From Streptomyces sp. DH-12 (GTDB lineage: Bacteria; Actinomycetota; Actinomycetes; Streptomycetales; Streptomycetaceae), in NCBI RefSeq assembly GCF_002899455.1, contig NZ_PPFB01000001.1:4192001-4256000 (forward strand): DNA of 64,000 bases, in the 5' to 3' direction. The notes beneath the pieces are model-generated. The model did not search any database. It was not told the origin of the DNA and was given only the letters and a program-made list of their open reading frames with translations. Shown piece by piece: positions 31,415 to 42,154 of the stretch. The position numbers and the translations under genes were made by a program. Each line of letters begins with the position of its first letter. Position 1 is the stretch's first letter.

Positions 31415-31898
31415 GGCGTACCCGCTGCCGCAGGTCGGCATCGGCACCGACATCCACGCCTTCGAGGACGGCCGCGACCTGTGGTGCGCCGGACTCAAGT
31501 GGGAGGGGGAGGGCCCCGGGCTCGCCGGGCACTCCGACGCGGACGTCGTCGCGCACGCCGCCTGCAACGCCCTGTTCTCCGCCGCCGGCCTCGGCGACCT
31601 CGGCCGGCACTTCGGGACCGGCCGCCCGGAGTGGTCCGGCGCCTCCGGCGTCACCCTGCTCACCGAGGCCGCGCGCATCGTCCGGGAGGCGGGCTTCCGC
31701 ATCGGCAACATCGCCGTCCAGGTCGTCGGCCCCCGTCCGAAGATCGGCAAGCGCCGGGAGGAGGCCCAGAAGATCCTCTCCGAGGCGGCGGGCGCCCCGG
31801 TCTCGGTCTCCGGCGCCACGACCGACGGCCTGGGCTTCCCGGGCCGGGACGAGGGCCTGATGGCAGTGGCGACGGCGCTGGTCGTACGGGAAGGGTGA
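31404..31898 (+). CDS. ispF: 2-C-methyl-D-erythritol 2,4-cyclodiphosphate synthase
   Basis: 164 residues. Fifth MEP step, making the cyclic diphosphate with CMP release. Zn ligands are in VGIGTDIHAF (Asp, His) and LAGHSDADVVAHAA. The substrate-binding loop GDLGRHFGTG and the C-terminal ATTDGLGFPGRDEG are conserved. It works as a trimer. It follows ispD in one operon. Confidence 0.95.
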   Translation: MASEAYPLPQVGIGTDIHAFEDGRDLWCAGLKWEGEGPGLAGHSDADVVAHAACNALFSAAGLGDLGRHFGTGRPEWSGASGVTLLTEAARIVREAGFRIGNIAVQVVGPRPKIGKRREEAQKILSEAAGAPVSVSGATTDGLGFPGRDEGLMAVATALVVREG

Positions 31899-31900
31899 GC

Positions 31901-31945
31901 GCCCGCCCCTGAGGGGCGCGGGGAACCGCGCGCCGAGCCCCCGCC
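31901..31945. repeat. Dispersed Streptomyces intergenic repeat
   Basis: CGCCCCTGAGGGGCGCGGGG followed by AACCGCGCG is a variant of a GC-rich element I recall as very frequent between Streptomyces genes. It forms a short hairpin (CGCCCCT with AGGGGCG) and probably ends the ispDF transcript. A shorter relative is at 48300-48340. Confidence 0.6.
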
Positions 31946-32020
31946 GGCCCGCACGTGACATGTGCCGTCGAAGCCGCCGGAGGCACACCGCACACCCTCG
32001 CGCCCACTACCCTGGGACCC

Positions 32021-33421
<1,401 letters not shown>

Positions 33422-33477
33422 GGACCCGCCGCGGACCCGGCCCGGGGCCTCCCGGCTCCGGCCGCGCGCAAGATCGA

Positions 33478-33507
33478 GTGTGCCGTCCGGGCCGCCGGGC
33501 GGCACAC
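33478..33507. terminator. Hairpin terminator after cysS
   Basis: 13-bp arms (GTGTGCCGTCCGG, 33478-33490, and 33495-33507) with one T-G wobble and a four-base loop. Confidence 0.75.
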
Positions 33508-33586
33508 TGCACAGGCACACCTACGAACACGGGCGCACCCACCGACGTGGGCGCACCCCCCACGACTTCACGGAGACGGATACCTC

Positions 33587-34525
33587 ATGGCCGCGAACAA
33601 CCGCCGCATGTCCGGCAAGAAGGGCGCGCAGGTCGGCAGCGGCGGCCAGCGGCGCCGGGGCCTGGAAGGCAAGGGCCCGACCCCGCCCGCCGAGATGCGC
33701 AAGGGGCACGCCAAGCAGCGTGCCGCCCAGGCGAAGGCGCGCCGCGCCCAGGGCCGCACCACGCAGCGGCGCGGCGGCCGCTCCGCCTCCGAGCTGGTCG
33801 TCGGCCGCAACCCGGTGGTCGAGGCGCTGCGCGAGGGCGTCCCCGCCTCCACGCTGTACGTCCAGCAGTTCATCGACAACGACGAGCGGGTGCGTGAGGC
33901 GCTGCAGCTCGCGGCCGAGCGCGGCGGCATCAACCTCATGGAGGCGCCCCGCCCCGAGCTGGACCGCATGACCAACGGCCTCAACCACCAGGGCCTGGTC
34001 CTCCAGGTCCCGCCGTACGAGTACGCGCACCCGGAGGACCTGGTCGCCGCCGCGCACGACGAGGGGCAGGACCCGCTGATCGTCGCCCTCGACGGGGTCA
34101 CCGACCCGCGCAACCTCGGTGCGGTCGTCCGCTCCGTCTCCGCCTTCGGCGGCCACGGCGTGGTCGTGCCCGAGCGGCGGGCGGCCGGGATGACCGCCGG
34201 CGCCTGGAAGACGTCCGCGGGCACGGCCGCGCGGACGCCGGTCGCCCGCGCCACCAACCTGACGCGGGCGCTGGAGGCGTACAAGAAGGCGGGCGTCGTC
34301 GTCGTCGGTCTGGCCGCCGACGGGGAGGCCGAGCTGGGTGACCTCGAGGCGCTGGACGGGCCGGTCGTCATCGTCGTCGGCAGCGAGGGCAAGGGGCTGT
34401 CCCGGCTGGTCGGCGAGACCTGTGACGTGCGGGTGCGGATCCCGATGCCGGGCGGCGCCGAGTCGCTCAACGCCGGTGTGGCGGCGGGCATCGTGCTGTA
34501 CGAGGCGGCACGCCGCCGTAGCTGA
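33587..34525 (+). CDS. rlmB: SpoU-family RNA 2'-O-methyltransferase, RlmB-like
   Basis: 312 residues. A basic, disordered N terminus of about 65 residues is followed by the L30e-like substrate domain (ELVVGRNPVVEALREGVPAS) and the SPOUT knot: DGVTDPRNLGAVVRSVSAFG, VIVVGSEGKGLSRLV and RIPMPGGAESLNAGVAAGIV. In E. coli RlmB methylates G2251 of 23S rRNA. Some Streptomyces homologues of this fold are resistance methyltransferases, but the core location beside cysS favours housekeeping. Confidence 0.88.
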   Translation: MAANNRRMSGKKGAQVGSGGQRRRGLEGKGPTPPAEMRKGHAKQRAAQAKARRAQGRTTQRRGGRSASELVVGRNPVVEALREGVPASTLYVQQFIDNDERVREALQLAAERGGINLMEAPRPELDRMTNGLNHQGLVLQVPPYEYAHPEDLVAAAHDEGQDPLIVALDGVTDPRNLGAVVRSVSAFGGHGVVVPERRAAGMTAGAWKTSAGTAARTPVARATNLTRALEAYKKAGVVVVGLAADGEAELGDLEALDGPVVIVVGSEGKGLSRLVGETCDVRVRIPMPGGAESLNAGVAAGIVLYEAARRRS

Positions 34526-34643
34526 ACGGGTGTGCGACTTCGTCACCCGCTCGGAGGATTCCGGACGGTCCGGACCGGCTTGACGCGGTCCGGACACATC
34601 TGGCCGGTCAAGGCAGTGTCCTAACGCCTTGTCACTCGGTTAG

Positions 34644-36308
34644 ATGAGTGTGGACACCAGAACACCACCCCGCACACCCACGGGGGCCCGCTCGTCGGGA
34701 CTCGACGACGCTCCCGCGCTGAGCATGGTGAAGGTGCCGAGCGATCCGGCGCAGGTCATCGTCAACCACGCCAGCTTCCGCGTGCAGCTGGGCGGCTCGG
34801 CGTGGCGCGTCCGGTCGCCGCGGATCGCACGGCACCCGAGCGCCGCCGAGGACACCGCGCGGATCCCCGTCGTCACCACCGTGGGCGCGGGACCGGCCGC
34901 GCCGCGCCGCCGTCCCGTCGTGTGGAGCGGCAGGTCCGCCCCCGACGACACCGGCGCCCACCGTCTCCTCCAGGCCGTACGGCACGGAGGGCTGCGCCAC
35001 GCCGACGAGCCGCTCACCGACTCCGGGAACACCCGGGTCATCCCGCAGCCGGGCGGGTACGGCGGCCACGACGACACCCAGCCGCTGGAGAGCCCGTTCG
35101 TCGGCGCCCGGCGCAGCCACCCCGGCGGGCCGCTGCTGCCCCCGATGCGCACGGTCGGCAGCGCCTACGACGAGGACGACCACGCGCTCCTCGACGAGGC
35201 CGAACCGGAGTACGAGGCCGGCTTCGAGCCCGGGGAGCGGCCGGAGGGCGGCGGCCGGCACGGCCGGCGGCACGGCGACGACCCGGCGCGGCACGCGTAC
35301 TACCCCGGGCGCCGGATGAACCTGGGCGTCGTGCTGCTGCCGCTGCGCGTGTTCCTCGGCGGGATCTCCGTCTACGCCGGGATGAGCAAGCTGTGCGACC
35401 CGCTGTACTTCGACGGCGGGCCGCGCGGGTCCATGGTGAAGTGGCTGCACAGCCTGCACCCGTGGGAGGTCGCCGAGCCGCTGCGGCAGTTCGCGCTCGC
35501 CCACCCCGTCGGCACCGGTCTGGCCATCGCCTTCGCCCAGGTCGTCGTCGGCGTCCTCACCGTCCTCGGCTGCTGGCAGCGGGTGGCCGCCGGCGTCGGG
35601 GCGATGCTGTCGGCGGCGCTGCTGGTGAGCGTGAGCTGGAAGAGCGTCCCCGTCTACGAGACGCCCGACATCATCTACCTCGCCGCCTGGTCGCCGCTGA
35701 TCATCGCGGGCGCGCCCGTCTACTCCGTCGACGGCGGCCTCGCGGGCCGGGCCTGGCGGCGGCTCGGGCCGCGCGCGGACATCTGGGACCTGCGCCGCTA
35801 CGTGCTGCGCCGCGGGGCGCTCGTCACGTTCGTGGTGTGCGGGTTCAGCATGCTCGTGGGCGCGCTGCTCGGCGGTGCCGTCCGGGACGCGGACCGGGTG
35901 GTCGTGCCCGGCCCCGGTGAGGCGCCGCGCAACAACCTGCCCGGCTCGCCGCTGCCGGAGGACTCCGGTGAGCGGAAGGACACGGAGGAGAAGCGGACGC
36001 CGTCCGCCTCCGACTCGCCCACGCGGGACGCCACTTCCGGCTCGGCGAGCCCGTCCGCCGGGACCGGCGGCACTCCCGGCGCCACCCAGGGCGCGGGCGC
36101 CGCCACCGGGGCGCCCACCCAGACCCAGGGCACCACCGGGCAGGCCCCGCCGCAGCAGTCCACGCCGGCGGACGAGGCGCCGAGCACCACCGCGGGCCCG
36201 ACCTCGGGCGGCGGCGACAACTCCGGCGGCAGCGGCGGCGACGCCCCGGGCGGTGACGACGGCGGCTCCTCGGACCGGCCCGGCCTGGTGGGCGGCCTGC
36301 TGGGGTAG
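34644..36308 (+). CDS. DoxX-like membrane protein with long disordered ends
   Basis: 554 residues. The first 225 are hydrophilic and low-complexity, with patches such as VIVNHASFRVQLGGSAWRVR. Four hydrophobic helices follow (GVVLLPLRVFLGGISVYAG, GLAIAFAQVVVGVLTVLG, GVGAMLSAALLVSVSW and IIYLAAWSPLIIAGAP), typical of the DoxX/DoxD family, then a fifth (TFVVCGFSMLVGALLGGAV). The last 140 residues are Ser/Thr/Pro/Gly-rich and probably extracellular. DoxX proteins have been linked to thiol and oxidative stress in mycobacteria. The start region has TTAGAT overlapping the ATG and no ribosome site, so the true start may differ. Confidence 0.7.
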   Translation: MSVDTRTPPRTPTGARSSGLDDAPALSMVKVPSDPAQVIVNHASFRVQLGGSAWRVRSPRIARHPSAAEDTARIPVVTTVGAGPAAPRRRPVVWSGRSAPDDTGAHRLLQAVRHGGLRHADEPLTDSGNTRVIPQPGGYGGHDDTQPLESPFVGARRSHPGGPLLPPMRTVGSAYDEDDHALLDEAEPEYEAGFEPGERPEGGGRHGRRHGDDPARHAYYPGRRMNLGVVLLPLRVFLGGISVYAGMSKLCDPLYFDGGPRGSMVKWLHSLHPWEVAEPLRQFALAHPVGTGLAIAFAQVVVGVLTVLGCWQRVAAGVGAMLSAALLVSVSWKSVPVYETPDIIYLAAWSPLIIAGAPVYSVDGGLAGRAWRRLGPRADIWDLRRYVLRRGALVTFVVCGFSMLVGALLGGAVRDADRVVVPGPGEAPRNNLPGSPLPEDSGERKDTEEKRTPSASDSPTRDATSGSASPSAGTGGTPGATQGAGAATGAPTQTQGTTGQAPPQQSTPADEAPSTTAGPTSGGGDNSGGSGGDAPGGDDGGSSDRPGLVGGLLG

Positions 36309-36330
36309 CGGACGCCCGCCGGTACGACAG

Positions 36331-36364
36331 CGGGGTCCCGTACGCGGTGGCGTGCGGGACCCCG
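36331..36364. terminator. Bidirectional terminator
   Basis: 15-bp arms (36331-36345, 36350-36364) with one mismatch, between the convergent DoxX-like and nucleotidyltransferase genes. Confidence 0.75.
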
Positions 36365-36383
36365 TCTTCGTGGCCGCGTCGGC

Positions 36384-37115
36384 TCAACGGCCCTGTGAGG
36401 CAAGCTCCTTGGCGGCCTCGGTGAGGTCCTTGGCGGTGTCGATGGCGCGCCAGTAGGAGCCCTGCGGGATCGTGAACCCGGCCAGCCGGCGCTCGCGCGC
36501 GAGGTGGGGGAACGTGGTGCGCTCGTGGTCCCCGCGCTCCGGGAGCAGACCGGCGAACTCGGGGGAGAAGACGTAGACGCCCGCGTTGATCTCGAAGGTG
36601 GACGGCGGGGCCTCGATGAAGTCGGTGATCAGGCCGAACCCGTCGGTGCGGACCGCGCCCCACGGAAGGCGCGGGCGGGCCAGCGCGACGGTGGCGACGG
36701 CGTCCCGCTCGGTGTGGAAGTCGGCCATGTCGCGCAGCGAGAAGCGGGTCCAGATGTCGCCGTTGGTGGCGAACCAGGCCCGGTCCGGGTGCGGCAGACG
36801 GGCGGCGGCGTACTTCAGTCCGCCGCCGCGGCCGAGGGGTTCCGTCTCGACGACGGTGGTGACGGAGACGGGCAGGTCGGCGGTCTCGAGCCACTTCTGC
36901 AGCACTTCGGCGAGGTGGCCGCAGGACACGACGACGTCGGTGACGCCCTCCTCGGCGAGCCAGGTCAGCTGGTGGCCGATGATCGGGGTTCCCGTGCCGG
37001 GGATCTCGACCATCGGCTTGGGCCGGTCGTCGGTGTACGGACGGAGCCGGGAACCCTGGCCGCCGGCCAGGACAACGGCTTGCGTGGGGCGGGACACGGC
37101 ACGCGGATCGGTCAT
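36384..37115 (-). CDS. Sugar-phosphate nucleotidyltransferase
   Basis: 243 residues from ATG 37115. The signature AVVLAGGQGSRLRPYTDDRP and KPMVEIPGTGTPII is that of RmlA/GlmU-like NDP-sugar pyrophosphorylases. WFATNGDIWTRFSLRDM carries the metal-binding Asp, and FEINAGVYVFSPEF and GSYWRAIDTAKDLTEA complete the fold. No hexapeptide acyltransferase domain is present. The NTP and sugar are unknown. No glycosyltransferase is adjacent. Confidence 0.87.
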   Translation of the reverse strand: MTDPRAVSRPTQAVVLAGGQGSRLRPYTDDRPKPMVEIPGTGTPIIGHQLTWLAEEGVTDVVVSCGHLAEVLQKWLETADLPVSVTTVVETEPLGRGGGLKYAAARLPHPDRAWFATNGDIWTRFSLRDMADFHTERDAVATVALARPRLPWGAVRTDGFGLITDFIEAPPSTFEINAGVYVFSPEFAGLLPERGDHERTTFPHLARERRLAGFTIPQGSYWRAIDTAKDLTEAAKELASQGR

Positions 37116-37600
37116 GCCCGCACTGTACGCGGCCGGGGGCCGCGGATCATGGGCGGTACCGGGTGCCGGGGCGGTGCCGCCGGGCCCGGTACCGGGGAGC
37201 TCCGGCGGGGCGTTGAGTCGCCGCGCCTCGGCGGACGGAGGGCCGCACTGTCTGCGGGCCCCCTTGGAGTCCGCCCTCGCGGACGTGCGGTGGGTGCTCG
37301 GGTGGGACGCCCCGCCGCCACGCCGGTGCGGTGACGGGCTCGGTGCCTGCGGCCGGGCCGTCGAAGGCGCTGGTGGAGCAGTCCGGCGGGGGAGTTCGGT
37401 GAGGGCGCCCGGCCTTGGGCGACTTCCGCGCGTGCCGGGCCGCTGCCGCGCCCGCGTGGCCGGGCGGGCGGGGTGCGGCCGGCCGCGGGGCGGGAGTCGA
37501 CGGCCGGCGCGGGGTGGGGCGGCGGCCCGGCGGGGTCGCGGGACGGGGGCGGCAGGTGACCCGGGGGCGGACCGGGCCGCGCGCGTCCTGCCCGGGTGCG
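37116..37600. other. Very GC-rich gene-free region
   Basis: 485 bases upstream of the nucleotidyltransferase. Many frames are open on both strands because stops are rare, but none shows a family motif. No promoter could be assigned. Confidence 0.5.
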
Positions 37601-38056
37601 TCAGTCGTTCGCGGCGACCACTCCTGTCGCGAAGGACGTGTCGCAGACCGGGCGGGCGTAGGACTGGGCCCTGGTGGGACCGTAGACGCGGACCGCGGCC
37701 TTGCCGAGGGAGCGGGCGATGGAGGCGCAGTGCCTGGCCAGGGAGGGGCGGTCGTCGACCGCCTGCTGAAGCTGGGTCAGGGCGGCGCCCGGGTCCTTCT
37801 TCTGCAGTTCGATGAGCAGTTGGTCGCGCAGCACGTCCTGGGGCGCGCGGGACGCGGCCCGCGACGAGGCGCCGGCGGCGGACGTGTCCGCGGCGGTGAG
37901 CACCGGACTCTGCGGGGCCCCCGACCAGTTGACCCGCGCGACCGCGAGGGTCCCGGAGAACACCAGGACGACGGGCAGGACGAGGGCGAGGGAACGGCCG
38001 ATCCGGCGGGCGGGGCCCCGGCCGCGTCGCGTCTGAGGGTGAAGGGAGTGCGTCAC
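37601..38056 (-). CDS. Small membrane-anchored or secreted protein, unknown function
   Basis: 151 residues, GTG start. A basic N terminus leads into one hydrophobic helix (SLALVLPVVLVFSGTLAVAR). The outer part has a helical segment (DVLRDQLLIELQKKDPGAAL, TQLQQAVDDRPSLARHC) and a Cys pair (HCASI and PVCDTSF) that could form a disulphide. The order between the nucleotidyltransferase and msiK is as I recall in S. coelicolor. No family known to me. Confidence 0.65.
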   Translation of the reverse strand: MTHSLHPQTRRGRGPARRIGRSLALVLPVVLVFSGTLAVARVNWSGAPQSPVLTAADTSAAGASSRAASRAPQDVLRDQLLIELQKKDPGAALTQLQQAVDDRPSLARHCASIARSLGKAAVRVYGPTRAQSYARPVCDTSFATGVVAAND

Positions 38057-38190
38057 GCGTGTGAGGGTAGCGTCCGGTAGCCACGGTGAAACATTCCGTC
38101 ACCGTTACGGGGGACGAGGAACGACGACTTCCGCACCGCGTGTTGACGAGCTGGGCCAATTTGCCGGGATTGCCAGGGTATTTGTCGACA

Positions 38191-38230
38191 ACGCCGAGGG
38201 GCCCGCAGCACGCTGCGGGGCCCTCGGCGT
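38191..38230. terminator. Hairpin terminator after msiK
   Basis: 18-bp arms (38191-38208, 38213-38230) with a single central mismatch, located just past the msiK stop on the minus strand. Confidence 0.8.
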
Positions 38231-38238
38231 CGACTCGC

Positions 38239-39327
<1,089 letters not shown>

Positions 39328-39336
39328 GTGAATGGT

Positions 39337-39381
39337 CCCCTTCTACCGGCAGGAACGTGCCGGACGATCCGAGTAGGAAGG
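39337..39381 (-). promoter_or_regulatory. Structured msiK leader with pairable ribosome site
   Basis: In the minus-strand mRNA, CCTTCCTAC can pair with GTAGAAGG, which includes the msiK Shine-Dalgarno region GAAGGGG. Inside is a smaller hairpin CCGGCA-CGTTCC-TGCCGG. A 13-base dyad, GTGTGG-T-CCACAC, is at 39411-39423 further upstream. Regulatory meaning is inference. Confidence 0.45.
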
Positions 39382-39465
39382 TGATGCCACGACGGGTGTT
39401 CCGTTGTGGTGTGTGGTCCACACGAGTGAACTGGCTCAGGACGGTACCCGCCGTTCACCTGCTTG

Positions 39466-40470
39466 TCAGCAGGTTCCGGCCGGTGAATTTCGCGAGAACT
39501 CTCGATCCCGCGCGTACCGGTCCGCCAGAACCGCCGCCGCCTCGGCGACCGCCCGCCGCAGTTCCGGAGGGCCGAGCACCTCCGCCTCCACGCCGAGGCG
39601 GAGCAGATCGCCGGTGGCCACCGCCTCCGACTCCACCGCCAGCTCCACCTCCACCCAGCCGTCCGCGTCCGGCGCTCCCGCCTCCGCCAGCGCCCGCGCG
39701 CCCGCCGCCCCGAACTGCATCGGCAGCAGCTTCCGCCCGCGCGGGGACAGCCGCAGCCGTGCCGTGCCCCGCCGCAGCGCCGCCTCCAGCCGCCGCGAGG
39801 TCTCCGTCCAGTACGCGGCCAGGTCGAACCCGGCGGGCCGGGTGAACTCCTCGCCGGTCTCCTCCACCTCCTGGAACCGCGAGACGCGGTAGGTGCGCAC
39901 CGCGTCGTCCGCGAGGGCGATCAGGTACCAGATGCCGCCCTTCAGCACGAGCCCCAGCGGCCGCACCTCCCGCCGCACCTCGCCGCGCCAGCGCGCGTAG
40001 CGGGTCCGCAGCACCCGCCGCTCCCACACCGCCCGCGCGACCACCGCCAGGCAGGGCACCGGGTCGACGTCCCGGAACCAGGCCGGCGCGTCCAGGTGGA
40101 ACCGCTCGCGCACCCGCCGCGCCTGCTGCGCCAGACCGTCCGGCAGGGCGGCCTCCACCTTGAGCTGGGCGCTCGCCAGGACGGCCCCGAGCCCCAACTC
40201 CCCGGCCGGGCCCGGCAGTCCCGCCAGGACCAGCGAACCGGCCTCCGCGTCCGTCAGCCCGGTGAGCCGCGTCCGGTACCCCTCCACCAGCCGGAAGCCG
40301 CCGTGCGGTCCGCGTTCGGTGCGCACCGGCACCCCGGAGGCGCCGAGCGCCTCGACGTCCCGGTAGACGGTGCGCACCGACACCTCCAGTTCGGCCGCGA
40401 GTTCGGGCGCGGTCATCCGGCCGCGGTTCTGCAGCAGCAGGAGCAGGGTGAGGAGCCGGTCGGCACGCAT
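39466..40470 (-). CDS. WYL-domain transcriptional regulator (YafY-like)
   Basis: 334 residues from ATG 40470; ATG 40479 is also possible. The DeoR-like helix-turn-helix is TAPELAAELEVSVRTVYRDV, with LGASGVPVRTERGPHGGFRL after it. The WYL domain is represented by LRTRYARWRGEVRREVRPLG, then LVLKGGIWYLIALADDAVRT and YRVSRFQEVEET. WYL proteins bind nucleic-acid or nucleotide ligands. It is divergent from a DUF3224 gene across a perfect dyad, so it probably controls both. Confidence 0.9.
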   Translation of the reverse strand: MRADRLLTLLLLLQNRGRMTAPELAAELEVSVRTVYRDVEALGASGVPVRTERGPHGGFRLVEGYRTRLTGLTDAEAGSLVLAGLPGPAGELGLGAVLASAQLKVEAALPDGLAQQARRVRERFHLDAPAWFRDVDPVPCLAVVARAVWERRVLRTRYARWRGEVRREVRPLGLVLKGGIWYLIALADDAVRTYRVSRFQEVEETGEEFTRPAGFDLAAYWTETSRRLEAALRRGTARLRLSPRGRKLLPMQFGAAGARALAEAGAPDADGWVEVELAVESEAVATGDLLRLGVEAEVLGPPELRRAVAEAAAVLADRYARDREFSRNSPAGTC

Positions 40471-40495
40471 GCCGCCCATTGTCGGGGCGGGGCGC

Positions 40496-40522
40496 CGTAC
40501 CTGACAGGAGGTGTCAGGTACG
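40496..40522. promoter_or_regulatory. Operator between the WYL regulator and the DUF3224 gene
   Basis: Perfect inverted repeat CGTACCTGACA-GGAGG-TGTCAGGTACG, with 11-bp arms. It is centred between divergent starts (40470 and 40572). The TGACA...TGTCA core is the kind bound by YafY-like WYL regulators. Confidence 0.8.
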
Positions 40523-40571
40523 GCCGGGAGGGTGGGGGCGCAGCGTCCGACGACCCTGGAAGGGACCCGCC

Positions 40572-40988
40572 ATGCCCGTCACCGAGACCACCGGCCACTT
40601 CACCTTCGCCGACTGGAAGGAGAGCCCCGTCTCGCCGGAGGGGTCCTTCCCCCGGCTCGCGCACGCCACCGTCGTCAACGCCTTCTTCGGCGGCATCGAG
40701 GCCGAGGCCACCGTCTGCGACTACACGATCGCCTACGGGACCGCCGCCACCGGCTCCTTCGCCGGACTGGAGCTCGTCACCGGCCGGCTCGACGGCCGCG
40801 CCGGCGCCTTCGTGCTGGAGGAGCGCGGCCGCTTCGACGGCGACGGCACCGTGCACTGCGCCTTCGAGGTGGTCGAGGGCTCGGGCACCGGCGGGTTGAC
40901 CGGGCTGCGCGGCACGGGCGCCTTCACCTGCCGGCACGGCGAGACGAAGGTGCCGTACACCTTCGCGTACGAGGTGGCGCGCGCCTGA
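40572..40988 (+). CDS. DUF3224 family protein
   Basis: 138 residues. ETTGHFTFADWKESPVSPEG, ARLAHATVVNAFF-like strands and GTGAFTCRHGETKVPYTFAY form the lipocalin-like barrel of DUF3224. Function is not known. DUF3224 genes often sit head-to-head with a WYL/YafY regulator, as here. Confidence 0.85.
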   Translation: MPVTETTGHFTFADWKESPVSPEGSFPRLAHATVVNAFFGGIEAEATVCDYTIAYGTAATGSFAGLELVTGRLDGRAGAFVLEERGRFDGDGTVHCAFEVVEGSGTGGLTGLRGTGAFTCRHGETKVPYTFAYEVARA

Positions 40989-41058
40989 GACAAGTGCGTG
41001 GCTCGGCGAAACCGGCACTGTGTACAGTGGACCGCGCTTCGCGCGCGCCGCGCGCGGC

Positions 41059-41135
41059 GCCTCCTTAGCTCAGACGGTCAGAGCAGCTGTCTTGTAAACA
41101 GCAGGTCGTCGGTTCGAATCCGACAGGGGGCTCCA
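41059..41135 (+). tRNA. tRNA-Thr (anticodon TGT)
   Basis: 77 bases with encoded CCA. Acceptor GCCTCCT pairs with AGGGGGC (one G-U). D-arm TAGCTCAGACGGTCAGAGC. The anticodon stem GCTGT/ACAGC encloses CTTGTAA, giving anticodon TGT. The T-arm is GTCGGTTCGAATCCGAC. No integrase or att duplication is visible next to it. Confidence 0.93.
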
Positions 41136-41191
41136 CCGACGTCCCCGGGCCGGACCTTCTCCGGCCCGGGTCCCTCATGGCAGACGCCGCC

Positions 41192-42079
41192 TCACGTCGT
41201 ACGGCCGCGCAGGCGGCGGGCGATCTCCAGGTCCGCGTCGTCCAGCGGGCGGCCTTCCTCGGTCTCCCAGAGGCAGTTCTGCAGCACCCGGCCGTACGTC
41301 CACGCGCGCGCCCGCGCACGGTCCAGGCCCAGTACCTCGGTCATCGCGTCGAAGCGCCACAGGACGTCGTCGGGGTCGAAGTTGTTGGCCAGGGCGGGCC
41401 ACAGGTCGAAGCCGGGGTCGCCGGCCAGCGGCTTGGGATCGATGGCGAGCCAGGGCGCCCGGTCGGCGGCGAGGACGTTCTCGTCGTGCAGGTCCCAGTG
41501 CAGCAGCCGGTCGCCCGGCTCGTCCGCGACCTCGCGCACGGCGGCGGCGCAGTCGGCGACCAGGCGGCGGGCCTCGGGGTCGGCGACACGCTCCAGCGTG
41601 CGGGGCGTGCGCTCCAGCATGGACGCGGCGATGTCGCCGAGGCGGCGCATCCCGGGGGGTGCCGGGGTGGCGTGGAGGCGGGCCAGGAGGCGCGCGACCA
41701 CCAGGACGCCCTCATGGACGTCCGGCCGGTGGGCGAGCATCCGGGAGGAGTCCAGGCGCTCCAGCAGCATCGTGCCGGTCGGCTCGTCGTGGTCGAGCAG
41801 GCGGACCGCCCCGTCGCCGTTCCACAGGCGCAGGGCGACCGGCTCGCCCTCGCTCTCGTGGTCGCGGATCTGGAGCTTGAGCACCGCCGGTGTGCCGTCG
41901 GCGCGGTCGACGGGCAGGACCAGGGCGCTGACGCCGTGCATGGGAGCCCCGGCGAGGCGCAGCTCCCAGCGCTCCAGGAAGCCGGCGGCGAGGTCCGGCA
42001 GGGCGGCGATGAAGGCCCGGCCGGCCTCCTTGTTGAACTTGGCCTGGGACGCGGCGAGTTCCGCGGGGACGTCGATCAC
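41192..42079 (-). CDS. Streptomycin 6-kinase-like (APH(6)-family) phosphotransferase
   Basis: 295 residues. The family mark is the segment NFDPDDVLWRFDAMTEVLGL together with the catalytic loop RLLHWDLHDENVLAADRAPW and the metal site LAIDPKPLAGDPGFDLWPAL. The N-lobe has AVLKLQIRDHESEGEPVALR. This matches the aminoglycoside/hydroxyurea resistance kinase family (APH(6)) that includes StrA/SPH from streptomycin producers. No streptomycin cluster is here, so substrate and resistance are not established. Confidence 0.85.
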   Translation of the reverse strand: MIDVPAELAASQAKFNKEAGRAFIAALPDLAAGFLERWELRLAGAPMHGVSALVLPVDRADGTPAVLKLQIRDHESEGEPVALRLWNGDGAVRLLDHDEPTGTMLLERLDSSRMLAHRPDVHEGVLVVARLLARLHATPAPPGMRRLGDIAASMLERTPRTLERVADPEARRLVADCAAAVREVADEPGDRLLHWDLHDENVLAADRAPWLAIDPKPLAGDPGFDLWPALANNFDPDDVLWRFDAMTEVLGLDRARARAWTYGRVLQNCLWETEEGRPLDDADLEIARRLRGRTT

Positions 42080-42154
42080 GCCTCGTACGGTAGTGCCGTA
42101 CGGGGGCTCGGCGGGCCCGGTTTCCCGGGTTCCGTACGACCGCGTGCGGGGCGC

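Noticed and set aside
37116..37600. Possible small genes in the GC-rich gap
   Set aside because: Every frame is Arg/Gly/Pro-rich without motif, signal or ribosome site.
41059..41135. tRNA-Thr as an integration site
   Set aside because: No integrase gene and no repeat of the tRNA 3' end seen in the window.
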